Below, piece after piece: positions 1 through 7,002 of a stretch of 15,887 nt of DNA. The stretch is taken from the NCBI GenBank assembly GCA_020853835.1, contig JADYYC010000377.1, positions 1 through 15,887 of the forward strand, given 5' to 3'. This DNA comes from Anaerolineales bacterium. Lineage in GTDB: Bacteria > Chloroflexota > Anaerolineae > Anaerolineales > UBA4823. The first letter of the stretch is position 1, and each line of letters starts with the position of its first letter. The translations under genes were made by a program, and so were the position numbers. Below the pieces are notes generated by a model that was given only the letters and a program-made list of their open reading frames with translations, was not told where the DNA came from and ran no database searches.

Positions 1-706
1 GCTGCCCGGCGACCGAACCATCCAGCACCTTGTCGCCGACTTTGACAATCAAGCCGCCCAAGATGTTCGGGTCAACCCGGAAGGCGACCGTCTGGGCGCC
101 CACTTTGGAGGTGATCTCCGCGCGCACAGTCGCTTTTTCGCTATCGGTTAGGGGCAGAGCGCTGGTGATCTCAGCGGTAGCGCCCTTGATATCGGCCTCT
201 TCCAGCACCACCACTTTGCCCGTCTTCACCCCTGAGAAGAACTGGTCGATCAGGTCGCGCTGGCGCTTCTCATCCATCACGTCACCAATGAGCTTGTGCG
301 TGGCAGCCATCGCCAGCCCGGCAACCTGACCGCGCAGGTCTCCGAGGATGCGCTCGCGCTCGAGCGCTGCGTCGGCCTTGGCTTCTTCGCGGATCTTGAC
401 AGCCTCCGCCTCCGCCAGGTTCTTGACTTCCATACCGGCTGCTTCGGCGCGCTGGGTGGCTTCGCGCACCCGCTCAGCCGCTTCGGCCTGGGCTTTGCTG
501 ATGATCTTGCGCGCCTCTTCTTCTGCATTGGCGCGCGCCTCGGCTGCGATGCGGGCGTCTTCCAGGCTTTGAGCGATCTTCTGCCGGCGCGTCTCCAGAG
601 CGTTGATAATCGGCTTGTAAGCCAGGCGGTAAAGCACGATCGCTACAATGGCGAAATTGAGTATTTGAAAAACTAGAAAACCCAGATTAATACCGAGTTC
701 TGCCAT
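1..706 (-). CDS. atpF: ATP synthase subunit b fused to delta C-terminal domain (partial, runs off window)
   Basis: The open frame starts at ATG 706-704, seven bases after a strong AGGAGG site, and stays open for 235 codons to the window edge. Residues about 8-27 form the single membrane anchor. Residues 35-157 are a charged Ala/Glu/Lys/Arg-rich helix typical of the b stator stalk, ending in the usual b-like stretch GDVMDEKRQRDLIDQFF. Instead of stopping near residue 160, the frame continues into a delta-type C-terminal domain: LPLTDSEK (185-191), VDPNILGGLIVKVGDKVLDGSV (split here as VDPNILGGL, 211-219, and VGDKVLDGSV, 223-232). The six-helix N-terminal domain of delta, which in known enzymes caps the alpha subunits, is absent between the two parts. 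About 15 more residues would normally follow. It lies 30 bases after atpE in the same operon. The b identity is sure, and the delta domain nearly so. Whether a separate full delta gene follows cannot be seen. Confidence 0.93.
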   Translation of the reverse strand, partial: MAELGINLGFLVFQILNFAIVAIVLYRLAYKPIINALETRRQKIAQSLEDARIAAEARANAEEEARKIISKAQAEAAERVREATQRAEAAGMEVKNLAEAEAVKIREEAKADAALERERILGDLRGQVAGLAMAATHKLIGDVMDEKRQRDLIDQFFSGVKTGKVVVLEEADIKGATAEITSALPLTDSEKATVRAEITSKVGAQTVAFRVDPNILGGLIVKVGDKVLDGSVAGQ

Positions 707-736
707 AATTTTTCCTCCTAGCGCCTTTGGAGAAGG

Positions 737-982
737 CTATCCGGCCGCGAAGATGATAATTATGGCCACAGCCAGGGCATAGATGGCAACCGCTTCCGCA
801 AATGCCATCCCCAGGATCATGTTGGTTTGGATGATTGGCGCGGCATCGGGATTACGGCCCATCGCCTGCACGCCGCCCAGAGCCGCAATGCCCACACCCA
901 GGCCCGCCCCAATCGTTCCGAGCATTGCCAGACCAGCAGCCAACAGTTTCATACCCGTGACAAATGCAATAGGATCTCCCAT
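737..982 (-). CDS. atpE: F-type ATP synthase subunit c
   Basis: This is an 81-residue two-helix proteolipid, the normal length for the rotor-ring subunit of the Fo motor. Helix 1 carries the glycine-rich packing motif GAGLGVG (25-31). The polar loop has RNPDA (43-47), which contacts gamma and epsilon. Helix 2 contains the ion-binding carboxylate E63 in GMAFAEAVAIY. Aligned on the RxP loop with the sodium-dependent Ilyobacter c subunit, the sodium ligands Gln32 and Ser66 correspond here to V30 and A64, so proton use is inferred. The ATG follows AAGGAG at a 9-base spacing. It sits 49 bases after atpB and 30 bases before the b/delta gene. Confidence 0.97.
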   Translation of the reverse strand: MGDPIAFVTGMKLLAAGLAMLGTIGAGLGVGIAALGGVQAMGRNPDAAPIIQTNMILGMAFAEAVAIYALAVAIIIIFAAG

Positions 983-1031
983 TTTCTACAACTCCTTAAT
1001 AAGGTGATAATTTGACCTGGTATATTAATTC

Positions 1032-2078
1032 TCAAGCATGCTCTTCAGCATGCCCATTCCCTTGATGGCTGACAACGGCCATGCTGATAAACATCGTCGT
1101 CAACAGGAAGAAAATGTAAGCCTGGATTATGCCAAAGAAGACCTCGAACAGGTACAGCCCAGGCGGTATCAAGATCGGGAGCAAAGCGCCAACGATCGAT
1201 AATAAGAGCACACCGGCAAAGATATTGCCAAACAACCGGAAGCTGAACGAGAGGATCTTTGCAAACTCCAGGACCAGCTCCAGCAAACCCACGACGAAGT
1301 CGATGGCGCCGAAAACGCCGCCTTTGGCCAATCGCTTGAACGGTAAGAACTTCGAGAAATAACCCGGTCCCAGCGCCATCACGCCATAGACCTGGGTCAT
1401 GAACACCGAGATGATCGCCAGGGCAAAGGTGAAGTTCAGGTCGGTAGCCGAGCCGCGCAGAAACGGGACGATGTGACAGGCCTCGCACAACCCGTGCTCC
1501 CCCTCGACTTCCTCGTTCGAGTATTCCACCGGCTGGGCGCCGTCGATGGTGTAGATCGTGGTTCCGCCGATCTGTATCCACGGCACAGCGGCATAAGCCG
1601 GCCCCTTGTGGGGCTGTTCCAGGTAGCCAATCGACTCAAAACCGGGGACCATCTTGACCAAATTGGCGACGAAGATGAGCAGAAAGATGGTCGCCGCGAC
1701 CGCAACGACCCGTTTTGCCCACTTGCCCGTGGCCCCCTCAATGGAGGTCCATAAGAATTCCACAATCGCCTCAAAGGCATTATAGATGCCGCTGGGCACC
1801 AGGTTTCCACCCTTGAGATGGTTATAAGCCTTATACGCCAGCCAGATCAGGATCGCGTCGGCAATCAGCGTCGCCAACATGGTATTGGTGAATGGGACGC
1901 CCAGGATATTGACACCGGGCCAGATTGGCTCAGCGTATAAAATCACCGCCGGGCTGACCACCTTCAAAATCGAGGGGCCAAACCAGGCAGCGTAAGCTCC
2001 CAACAGGATCAACACCAACACAATCCAGCGGAAGAAACCGTAACGTCGTTTCTTTTGAACCTCACTCACCAGCCCCAT
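1032..2078 (-). CDS. atpB: F-type ATP synthase subunit a, with long external loop and CxxCH motif
   Basis: This is the proton channel half of Fo. The essential arginine is R281 in SFRLFGNIFAG, matching E. coli R210. Q319 (IIQAY) matches Q252, and E312 stands where E. coli has H245, while E. coli E219 is replaced by V290; this exchange is common outside enterics. At 348 residues it is longer than the E. coli protein (271). The extra length is an N-terminal hydrophobic segment (17-32) and a loop of roughly 70 residues (about 144-210) between the helix ending near 142 and the one starting at DLNFTF. By E. coli topology this loop faces the periplasm. It holds C198-E-A-C201-H202. ATG 2078 has its Shine-Dalgarno (AAAGGAG) directly abutting it. 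GTG 2069-2067 (codon 4) has a 9-base spacing and overlaps the upstream stop by 8 bases (GTGAGTGA), so it may be the true start. Confidence 0.96.
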   Translation of the reverse strand: MGLVSEVQKKRRYGFFRWIVLVLILLGAYAAWFGPSILKVVSPAVILYAEPIWPGVNILGVPFTNTMLATLIADAILIWLAYKAYNHLKGGNLVPSGIYNAFEAIVEFLWTSIEGATGKWAKRVVAVAATIFLLIFVANLVKMVPGFESIGYLEQPHKGPAYAAVPWIQIGGTTIYTIDGAQPVEYSNEEVEGEHGLCEACHIVPFLRGSATDLNFTFALAIISVFMTQVYGVMALGPGYFSKFLPFKRLAKGGVFGAIDFVVGLLELVLEFAKILSFSFRLFGNIFAGVLLLSIVGALLPILIPPGLYLFEVFFGIIQAYIFFLLTTMFISMAVVSHQGNGHAEEHA

Positions 2079-2331
2079 CTCCTTTCAGAGTTTGTTGTTG
2101 CTCATCACCAGCAGGCAGGTTCTTCGCCATGTTCAGCGACCGCCGCGCCACCCAAACTGTGAGGCCCAGGGAAAGCGGCGCGGAACCCAGCACCAAGACC
2201 AATGTAAAGAGCGGTTTTGTTCCAAGCAGCTTATCCAGCCACATACCGCCAAACACCGCAATCAACACGATAATGAGCGTCAGACAGCCGACTTCTCCGC
2301 CAATTGTCAAAGCCTGGGCGCTCACGGCCAT
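2062..2331 (-). CDS. AtpI/AtpZ-like small membrane protein of the ATP synthase operon
   Basis: This is an 89-residue protein with two membrane helices (about residues 9-29 and 38-58) separated by a short WLDKLLGTKP turn, and a polar C-terminal tail. The G-x-x-x-D layout of helix 1 and its place just before atpB match the AtpI/AtpZ (F0F1 ATPase accessory) family, which helps c-ring assembly or handles Mg2+/Ca2+. Assignment rests on shape and position more than on strict motifs. The frame is open up to ATG 2376, but I chose ATG 2331: it has AAGGAG 10 bases upstream, and a good promoter (-10 at 2386-2391) would place the transcript start near 2379, leaving no leader for the longer form. Its stop overlaps the probable GTG start of atpB, so the two are likely translationally coupled. 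Confidence 0.82.
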   Translation of the reverse strand: MAVSAQALTIGGEVGCLTLIIVLIAVFGGMWLDKLLGTKPLFTLVLVLGSAPLSLGLTVWVARRSLNMAKNLPAGDEQQQTLKGDGAGE

Positions 2332-2385
2332 ATAGTTGACGCGCTCCTTTTCAGGAGGCTTTCCGGTCGGGGTCATGGCGGGGGA

Positions 2386-2415
2386 ATTTTATCATACGCT
2401 TCAAGCAGCCGTCAA
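2386..2415 (-). promoter_or_regulatory. Candidate promoter of the atp genes
   Basis: Read on the minus strand there is TTGACG (2415-2410), an 18-base spacer, then TAAAAT (2391-2386) preceded by TGA, giving an extended -10 of the form TGnTAAAAT. The -35 matches the sigma-70 consensus at five of six bases. It lies in the 109 bases between the nuoN stop and the preferred AtpI-like start, the longest gap in this run of genes apart from the one between nuoA and nuoH. It would let the ATP synthase genes be transcribed separately from nuo. Confidence 0.6.
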
Positions 2416-2422
2416 TCAACGT

Positions 2423-2435
2423 TTACAAGGTGTAA
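2423..2435. promoter_or_regulatory. Perfect 13-base dyad TTACAAGGTGTAA (possible operator)
   Basis: TTACA and TGTAA flank a three-base centre and form a perfect inverted repeat. It sits 7 bases upstream of the -35 of the candidate atp promoter and just after the nuoN stop codon. Position fits an activator or repressor site, but no regulator can be named from it. Confidence 0.3.
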
Positions 2436-2440
2436 GCCAT

Positions 2441-3886
2441 TCAATTAAAAAGCGCCGCCGCGGCCGTGCTGGCCCAGTTGAACCAGGGGCTGAAAAGCGT
2501 CCCCACCAGCAGGATGCCGGCGATCAAAACCGCAATCGCAACCGTGAAAGACCTGGAGACAGGCAGGGGCTCTGTATCGCCGTCCGAGCGGTAAAGATAC
2601 ACGTACTTTAACACCGTCAGGTAGTAGTAAAGGCCCACAATCGAGTTGAGCACGCCCATCACCGCCAGCCAGATCAACCCCGCCTCTATCGCGGCCATGA
2701 AGATGAACACCTTGGCGACAAACCCTGCCAGCGGGGGCATGCCCGCCAGCGAAAGCAGCGCCACGAGCAGCGCCAACGCCAGGTACGGCGACCGGCGGCT
2801 CAATCCGTAGTAGGCGGTCAGGTCATCCGAACGGGTCACTCTCCCGACCGCGGAGACGATGCCAAACGCGGCCAGGTTGGTGATCAGGTACGCCAGCAGA
2901 TAGTACACAACGCTGATCAGCCCCAACGCGGAGAACGAAACGACGCCGATCAGGGCATAGCCGGCGTGGGCGATCGAAGAGTAGGCTAACATGCGCTTGA
3001 TATTGTGCTGGGTCAGCGCAACCAGGTTGCCCAGTGTCATGGTCGCCACAGATATAGCCGCCAGGAGGGGCGCCCATATTTCTGCTGGGAACACCCACAG
3101 CAGGACGCGCACCAGCACCGCAAACCCGGCCGCTTTCGAGGCCGTCGATAGGAACCCCGCCACGGGCGTCGGAGCGCCTTCATATACGTCCGGCGCCCAA
3201 AAATGAAATGGCACGGCTGAGATCTTGAAGCCAAACCCGACCAGAATTAACGTCAGGCTGCCAATATAGGCTGGGATCAGCCCTGATGTGGCGTTTTGCA
3301 GCAGAGAAATCACAATATGCGGAAGACGGGTCGTGCCCGCCATCCCGTACAAAAGCGTGAAACCGAACAGCATGATCGCCGAGGACAGCGCGCCAAACAG
3401 CAGGTATTTGAAACCCGCCTCGGTGGATTTATTGTCGAAGATGAAAAAGCCCGCCAGGATATAGAGCGGGATGGAAACCGTCTCAATCGACAGGTAGAGC
3501 ATCACCAGGTCGGCCGCGGAGGCCATGAAGCACATGCCAATGGTTGATGCGATCATCAAAACGTAGAACTCGCCCCGCGTCCCCAACCCTTCGATATCCA
3601 TCGCCAGCAGCGCCGTGATCCCCGCGGCGAAGATAAAGAGCATCTTGAAGGTGAAGCTGAGCCAGTCGTAGCTGATCATGCCGCCCCAGACGTACATCGG
3701 CTCAGTGCCGGGCCTGGCGGGCAGGCTGAACAAGATCACCAACCCCATCCCCACCGCGGTCACCCAGCCCAGGTTGCGGTGCTGGGGTTTCGGCAGGGAC
3801 ATCTGGAGCGCCAGGATCAGCAGACCCAGGATAAGTAACAGGACCTCGGGTAAGATGGGCAGAAATTGTTCAATGTTTAACAACAT
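2441..3886 (-). CDS. nuoN: NADH-quinone oxidoreductase subunit N
   Basis: This 481-residue polytopic protein (E. coli NuoN is 485) belongs to the antiporter-like proton-pumping subunits of complex I. The conserved charges are in place: E135 in the TM5 stretch YLSIETVSIPLY, K221 in GFGFKISAVPFHFW (TM7), K251 in STASKAAGF (TM8) and K392 in GFVAKVFIF (TM12). The APDVYEGAPTP signature (231-241) is typical of NuoN. ATG 3886 is preceded by GGAGG at 9 bases, and that site lies inside the last codons of the preceding nuoM, whose stop is only 2 bases away, so coupling is likely. It is the last nuo gene before the atp genes. Confidence 0.97.
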   Translation of the reverse strand: MLLNIEQFLPILPEVLLLILGLLILALQMSLPKPQHRNLGWVTAVGMGLVILFSLPARPGTEPMYVWGGMISYDWLSFTFKMLFIFAAGITALLAMDIEGLGTRGEFYVLMIASTIGMCFMASAADLVMLYLSIETVSIPLYILAGFFIFDNKSTEAGFKYLLFGALSSAIMLFGFTLLYGMAGTTRLPHIVISLLQNATSGLIPAYIGSLTLILVGFGFKISAVPFHFWAPDVYEGAPTPVAGFLSTASKAAGFAVLVRVLLWVFPAEIWAPLLAAISVATMTLGNLVALTQHNIKRMLAYSSIAHAGYALIGVVSFSALGLISVVYYLLAYLITNLAAFGIVSAVGRVTRSDDLTAYYGLSRRSPYLALALLVALLSLAGMPPLAGFVAKVFIFMAAIEAGLIWLAVMGVLNSIVGLYYYLTVLKYVYLYRSDGDTEPLPVSRSFTVAIAVLIAGILLVGTLFSPWFNWASTAAAALFN

Positions 3887-3888
3887 GG

Positions 3889-5361
3889 TTACGCACCTCC
3901 CAAAAGGCGCAGGATATAAGTCACGCCCGATTCAACCATCGGCACCATAATGCTGGGGTAAACGCCCACGATGATCAGGACGGCAGACAGGAACACCAGC
4001 GCCACCTTATCCAGCGCGTTCACGTCCCGGATATGGCCTTCGAAAGCGTCTGGAAGCTTGCCGAAAAAGACGTTCCCGATGATGCGGATGATGTAGGAGG
4101 CGGTGACCACAATCGAGATCGCAGCCGCGATGGCGATCCAGGGATAGGTTCCCCACAGGCCCATAAAGATTGGAAACTCAGCCACAAAGCCCGAAAAGCC
4201 GGGCATCCCCATCGACACCAACCCGCCGACGATAAACGCTACCGCGACCAGCGGCATGGCTTTCCTGAACCCGCCCAGGTTGGGTATCTCGCGGGTGTGC
4301 GCCTGGTCGTAGACCATCCCGACGACAGCAAAGAAGAGCGCCGTCATCACGCCGTGCGAGAACATCTGAATGCCCGCGCCGAGCATGCCCGCTTTGTTTA
4401 GCGTGGCGAAACCCATGGCGACCAGCCCCATGTGCGACACCGAGGAGAAACCAATAACGTACTTGAAATCGGACTGGACGCTGGCGATAAACGCCCCGTA
4501 GACCACGTTGACCAGCGTCAAGAGGATGATCCACCACATATGAGCCTTAGCGCCTTCGGGGAGCAGCATGATCCCCACCCGCAGCGCCGCAAAAGCGCCC
4601 AGCTTCATTAGCACGCCGGCGTGAAACATCGAGACCGCGGTCGGCGCAGCGACGTGGCCGTCCGGGCTCCAGTTGTGAAACGGGAAGATACCGCCCAAAA
4701 CAGCAAAGCCGAAGAACACAAAGGGGAAGACGAGGCGCTGAAACTCGGGCGAGAAGCCGGCCTGCTCCAACGCGATCATATCGAACGTCCCCAGACCGGA
4801 GACGAAATACATCGCCAGCGCGCCGACCAGCGCCACGACCGAGCCGATAAACAGGTAAAGGGTCAGCTTCATAGCGGCGTACTCGCGGGTTACCTTCCAC
4901 CCCCAAATCGAGATGAGCAGGTACATCGGGAAGACGGCAATTTCGTAGAAGAAGAAAAGCATGAAAAGATCCAGGGCGACAAACACGCCAAACACCCCGG
5001 TTGCCAGGATAAAGAGAAAGCCAAAAAATTCGCGCGGCCGGTCATCGACCCCCCACGAGATCAACACACCGGTGAACATCACGATCCCGGTCAGCAGCAC
5101 CAGCGGGGCATTCATCCCGTCCAGCCCGACATGATACGAGATGCCCAGCATCGGCAGCCAGGTGTATTGCTCGACGAACTGGTAGCCCCCCGCAGCGACA
5201 TCGTAGGAGAAATACGCCCAAATCGAGAGCAGCAGGGCAAGCAAACCCGCCGCCAAAGCCGCCACGCGCGCCTCGGTTTTGCGATCCGCCGGGATGAGAA
5301 AGATCAACAGCCCCGATACAATCGGTGTGAAGACGATAAAACTAAGGATTGGAAATTGCAT
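3889..5361 (-). CDS. nuoM: NADH-quinone oxidoreductase subunit M, variant without the TM7 lysine
   Basis: This 490-residue antiporter-like subunit is the second of two NuoM genes in tandem. It keeps the TM5 glutamate E140 (FFFYEIAVFPMY), TM8 lysine K253 (GVLMKLGAF), K300 (SDFKYVIGFSSVSHMG) and TM12 glutamate E395 (GFVAEFPIF). At the position of the TM7 lysine, seven residues before the conserved histidine of PFH, it has L222 (FGFAVLGGIFPFHNW). It also reads SPDGHVAAPTA instead of LPDAHTEAPTA. I recall NuoM relatives with an FAILAGLWPFHTW-type sequence in other bacteria, so this appears to be a distinct NuoM lineage and not a decayed copy. The start ATG 5361 has GAGGTG upstream. It lies 38 bases after the other nuoM and 2 bases before nuoN. 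Confidence 0.95.
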   Translation of the reverse strand: MQFPILSFIVFTPIVSGLLIFLIPADRKTEARVAALAAGLLALLLSIWAYFSYDVAAGGYQFVEQYTWLPMLGISYHVGLDGMNAPLVLLTGIVMFTGVLISWGVDDRPREFFGFLFILATGVFGVFVALDLFMLFFFYEIAVFPMYLLISIWGWKVTREYAAMKLTLYLFIGSVVALVGALAMYFVSGLGTFDMIALEQAGFSPEFQRLVFPFVFFGFAVLGGIFPFHNWSPDGHVAAPTAVSMFHAGVLMKLGAFAALRVGIMLLPEGAKAHMWWIILLTLVNVVYGAFIASVQSDFKYVIGFSSVSHMGLVAMGFATLNKAGMLGAGIQMFSHGVMTALFFAVVGMVYDQAHTREIPNLGGFRKAMPLVAVAFIVGGLVSMGMPGFSGFVAEFPIFMGLWGTYPWIAIAAAISIVVTASYIIRIIGNVFFGKLPDAFEGHIRDVNALDKVALVFLSAVLIIVGVYPSIMVPMVESGVTYILRLLGGA

Positions 5362-5399
5362 CGTTCACCTCGTTACGTATACGCAGGTCGTATCACGTA

Positions 5400-6965
5400 T
5401 CAGAACCACATCGACACAGCATGGTTGATAACGCCCAGGATCCAGGCTGGCATGACCCCGATCCAGAGCATCAACACCATTAGCGGGACGATCACCAGCA
5501 GTTCCCTGGCGTTGATCTCCGTGATGTGCCCGGCCCAATGCTCGTTGAGCGGGCCCTGCAGCACCTGCTTGATCGCTTTCAGGATATATGCGCCGGTGAA
5601 GAACAGCCCGATCATCGCCAGGGCCGTGTACAGGGTGAAGATCGGCCACGTCCCCCGCACCACCAGGAATTCTGAAATAAACCCGTTCAGTCCTGGCAGA
5701 CCCAGCGAGGACATCGATGTGAAGATCAGTATGCCTCCATAAACGGGCACAAGCGGGAACAAGCCGCCATACTCGTTCAGGTCGCGCGTGTGAGTGCGCT
5801 CGTAAATCACCCCGACCAGGAAGAACATCCCGGCCGCGGAGAGCCCGTGGTTGAACATCTGCAGCACCGCCCCGTTCAGGGCCAGCTTGGCGCTCAGCGC
5901 CAGCGGCTCGCTTTCCATGCCCAGCGTATAAGCAGCCGCGGCGATGCCGAGAACGACGAAGCCCATGTGGTTCACAGAAGAATAGGCGACCAGCCGCTTG
6001 AAGTCTTTCTGACCCCAGGAAGCCAGAGCGCCAAAGATGATCGCCATCACCGCCAGAAAGCCCAGCACGCCGGCATAAGCGCGCGACTCAGCCGGGTAAA
6101 GCGGGAGGACCAGTCGCAGGAAGCCGTAGGCGCCCAGTTTCAAGAGCACGCCCGCCAGGATCATCGAGCCGGCGGTGGGCGCTTCGGTATGGGCGTCCGG
6201 CAGCCAGGTGTGGAAGGGCCAGACCGGGACCTTGATCGCAAAAGCGATCGCAAACGCCCAAAAGGCGATCGACTTCACCACCCCAATGGGCATGCCAAAC
6301 AGCGACCCCTCCAACGCGGTCCACCTGGCAAATAATTCGGGGATATCGAAAGTGCCCGAGACCACACCGATCATCTGGATCGCCAGCAGCAAGCCCAGCG
6401 AGCCTGCCATGGTATAGATCATGAACTTGAATGAGGCGTAAGTGCGGGCAGCCACCTTCCGGCCCCCCCAAATCTCGCGCTCGCCCTTTTCGCTGCCCCA
6501 CTGGTTGATCAGGAAATACATCGGCACCAGGCCAAACTCCCAGAAGACGAAGAAGAGCAGCAGGTCCAGCATCAGGAACACGCCCAGCATCCCCATCTCG
6601 AGCAGGAAGAACAGCACCATGAACGACTTCACCCGGTCCTTGATCGTGAAGGAGGCCAGGATCGCCAGCGGCGTCAGCAGCGTGGTCAGCAGGACCATCG
6701 TGAGCGAGATGCCGTCGACGCCCACGTGAAATGAGGACTTAATGGCGCTGTACCAGATCACCTTCTGCTCGAACTGAAAACCGGGTTGAGCGGGGCTGAA
6801 CCTCATCCACAGCAGGATCGAAAGCGCCAGAGGGATGAAGCTGAGCACAAAGGAGACCCAGCGGATCAGGTCTTCCTGGTCGCTCGGCAAGATCATCACG
6901 ATCACTGCCGCGAGCACCGGGGTGAACAGGATCAGGGTCAAAAGATTGTTCAGAATGATTTCCAT
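5400..6965 (-). CDS. nuoM: NADH-quinone oxidoreductase subunit M, canonical copy
   Basis: This 521-residue proton-pumping subunit is close to the E. coli length of 509. It has the full set of channel residues, counted from ATG 6965: E143 (FFVFWEFGLVPMYF), K245 in the TM7 motif AFAIKVPVWPFHTWLPDAH, K276 (AGVLLKLGAYGFLR) and E432 (GFISEFLVV). Another family mark is SWGQKDFKRLVAYSSVNHMG. The frame extends one codon upstream to TTG 6968, but ATG 6965 is better placed, 6 bases after GGGAG. It lies between nuoL (34-37 bases) and the variant nuoM. The two NuoM proteins are clearly paralogous but differ throughout, so this is not a recent duplication. Confidence 0.97.
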   Translation of the reverse strand: MEIILNNLLTLILFTPVLAAVIVMILPSDQEDLIRWVSFVLSFIPLALSILLWMRFSPAQPGFQFEQKVIWYSAIKSSFHVGVDGISLTMVLLTTLLTPLAILASFTIKDRVKSFMVLFFLLEMGMLGVFLMLDLLLFFVFWEFGLVPMYFLINQWGSEKGEREIWGGRKVAARTYASFKFMIYTMAGSLGLLLAIQMIGVVSGTFDIPELFARWTALEGSLFGMPIGVVKSIAFWAFAIAFAIKVPVWPFHTWLPDAHTEAPTAGSMILAGVLLKLGAYGFLRLVLPLYPAESRAYAGVLGFLAVMAIIFGALASWGQKDFKRLVAYSSVNHMGFVVLGIAAAAYTLGMESEPLALSAKLALNGAVLQMFNHGLSAAGMFFLVGVIYERTHTRDLNEYGGLFPLVPVYGGILIFTSMSSLGLPGLNGFISEFLVVRGTWPIFTLYTALAMIGLFFTGAYILKAIKQVLQGPLNEHWAGHITEINARELLVIVPLMVLMLWIGVMPAWILGVINHAVSMWF

Positions 6966-6978
6966 CAATCGCTCCCGT

Positions 6979-6996
6979 AGAGAGGACTTTCTCTCT
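6979..6996 (-). other. Small hairpin between nuoL and nuoM
   Basis: AGAGAG (6979-6984) and CTCTCT (6991-6996) form a perfect 6-base stem with a 6-base loop in the short gap after the nuoL stop. No U-run follows on the minus strand, so it is not a terminator. It could be an RNA stability or processing element, or chance. Confidence 0.25.
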
Positions 6997-7002
6997 GAAT
7001 TC

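Noticed and set aside
5370..5400. Clustered ACGTAT/CGTATACG words between the two nuoM genes
   Set aside because: Short, imperfect, within a 38-base gap; no hairpin of useful stability and probably chance.
4621..5742. Long open frame on the plus strand (373 codons) opposite the nuoM genes
   Set aside because: The product is a low-complexity run of Arg, Gln, His, Asp and Glu, as expected from reading the antisense of hydrophobic GC-rich codons, and it crosses the ends of two well-supported genes.
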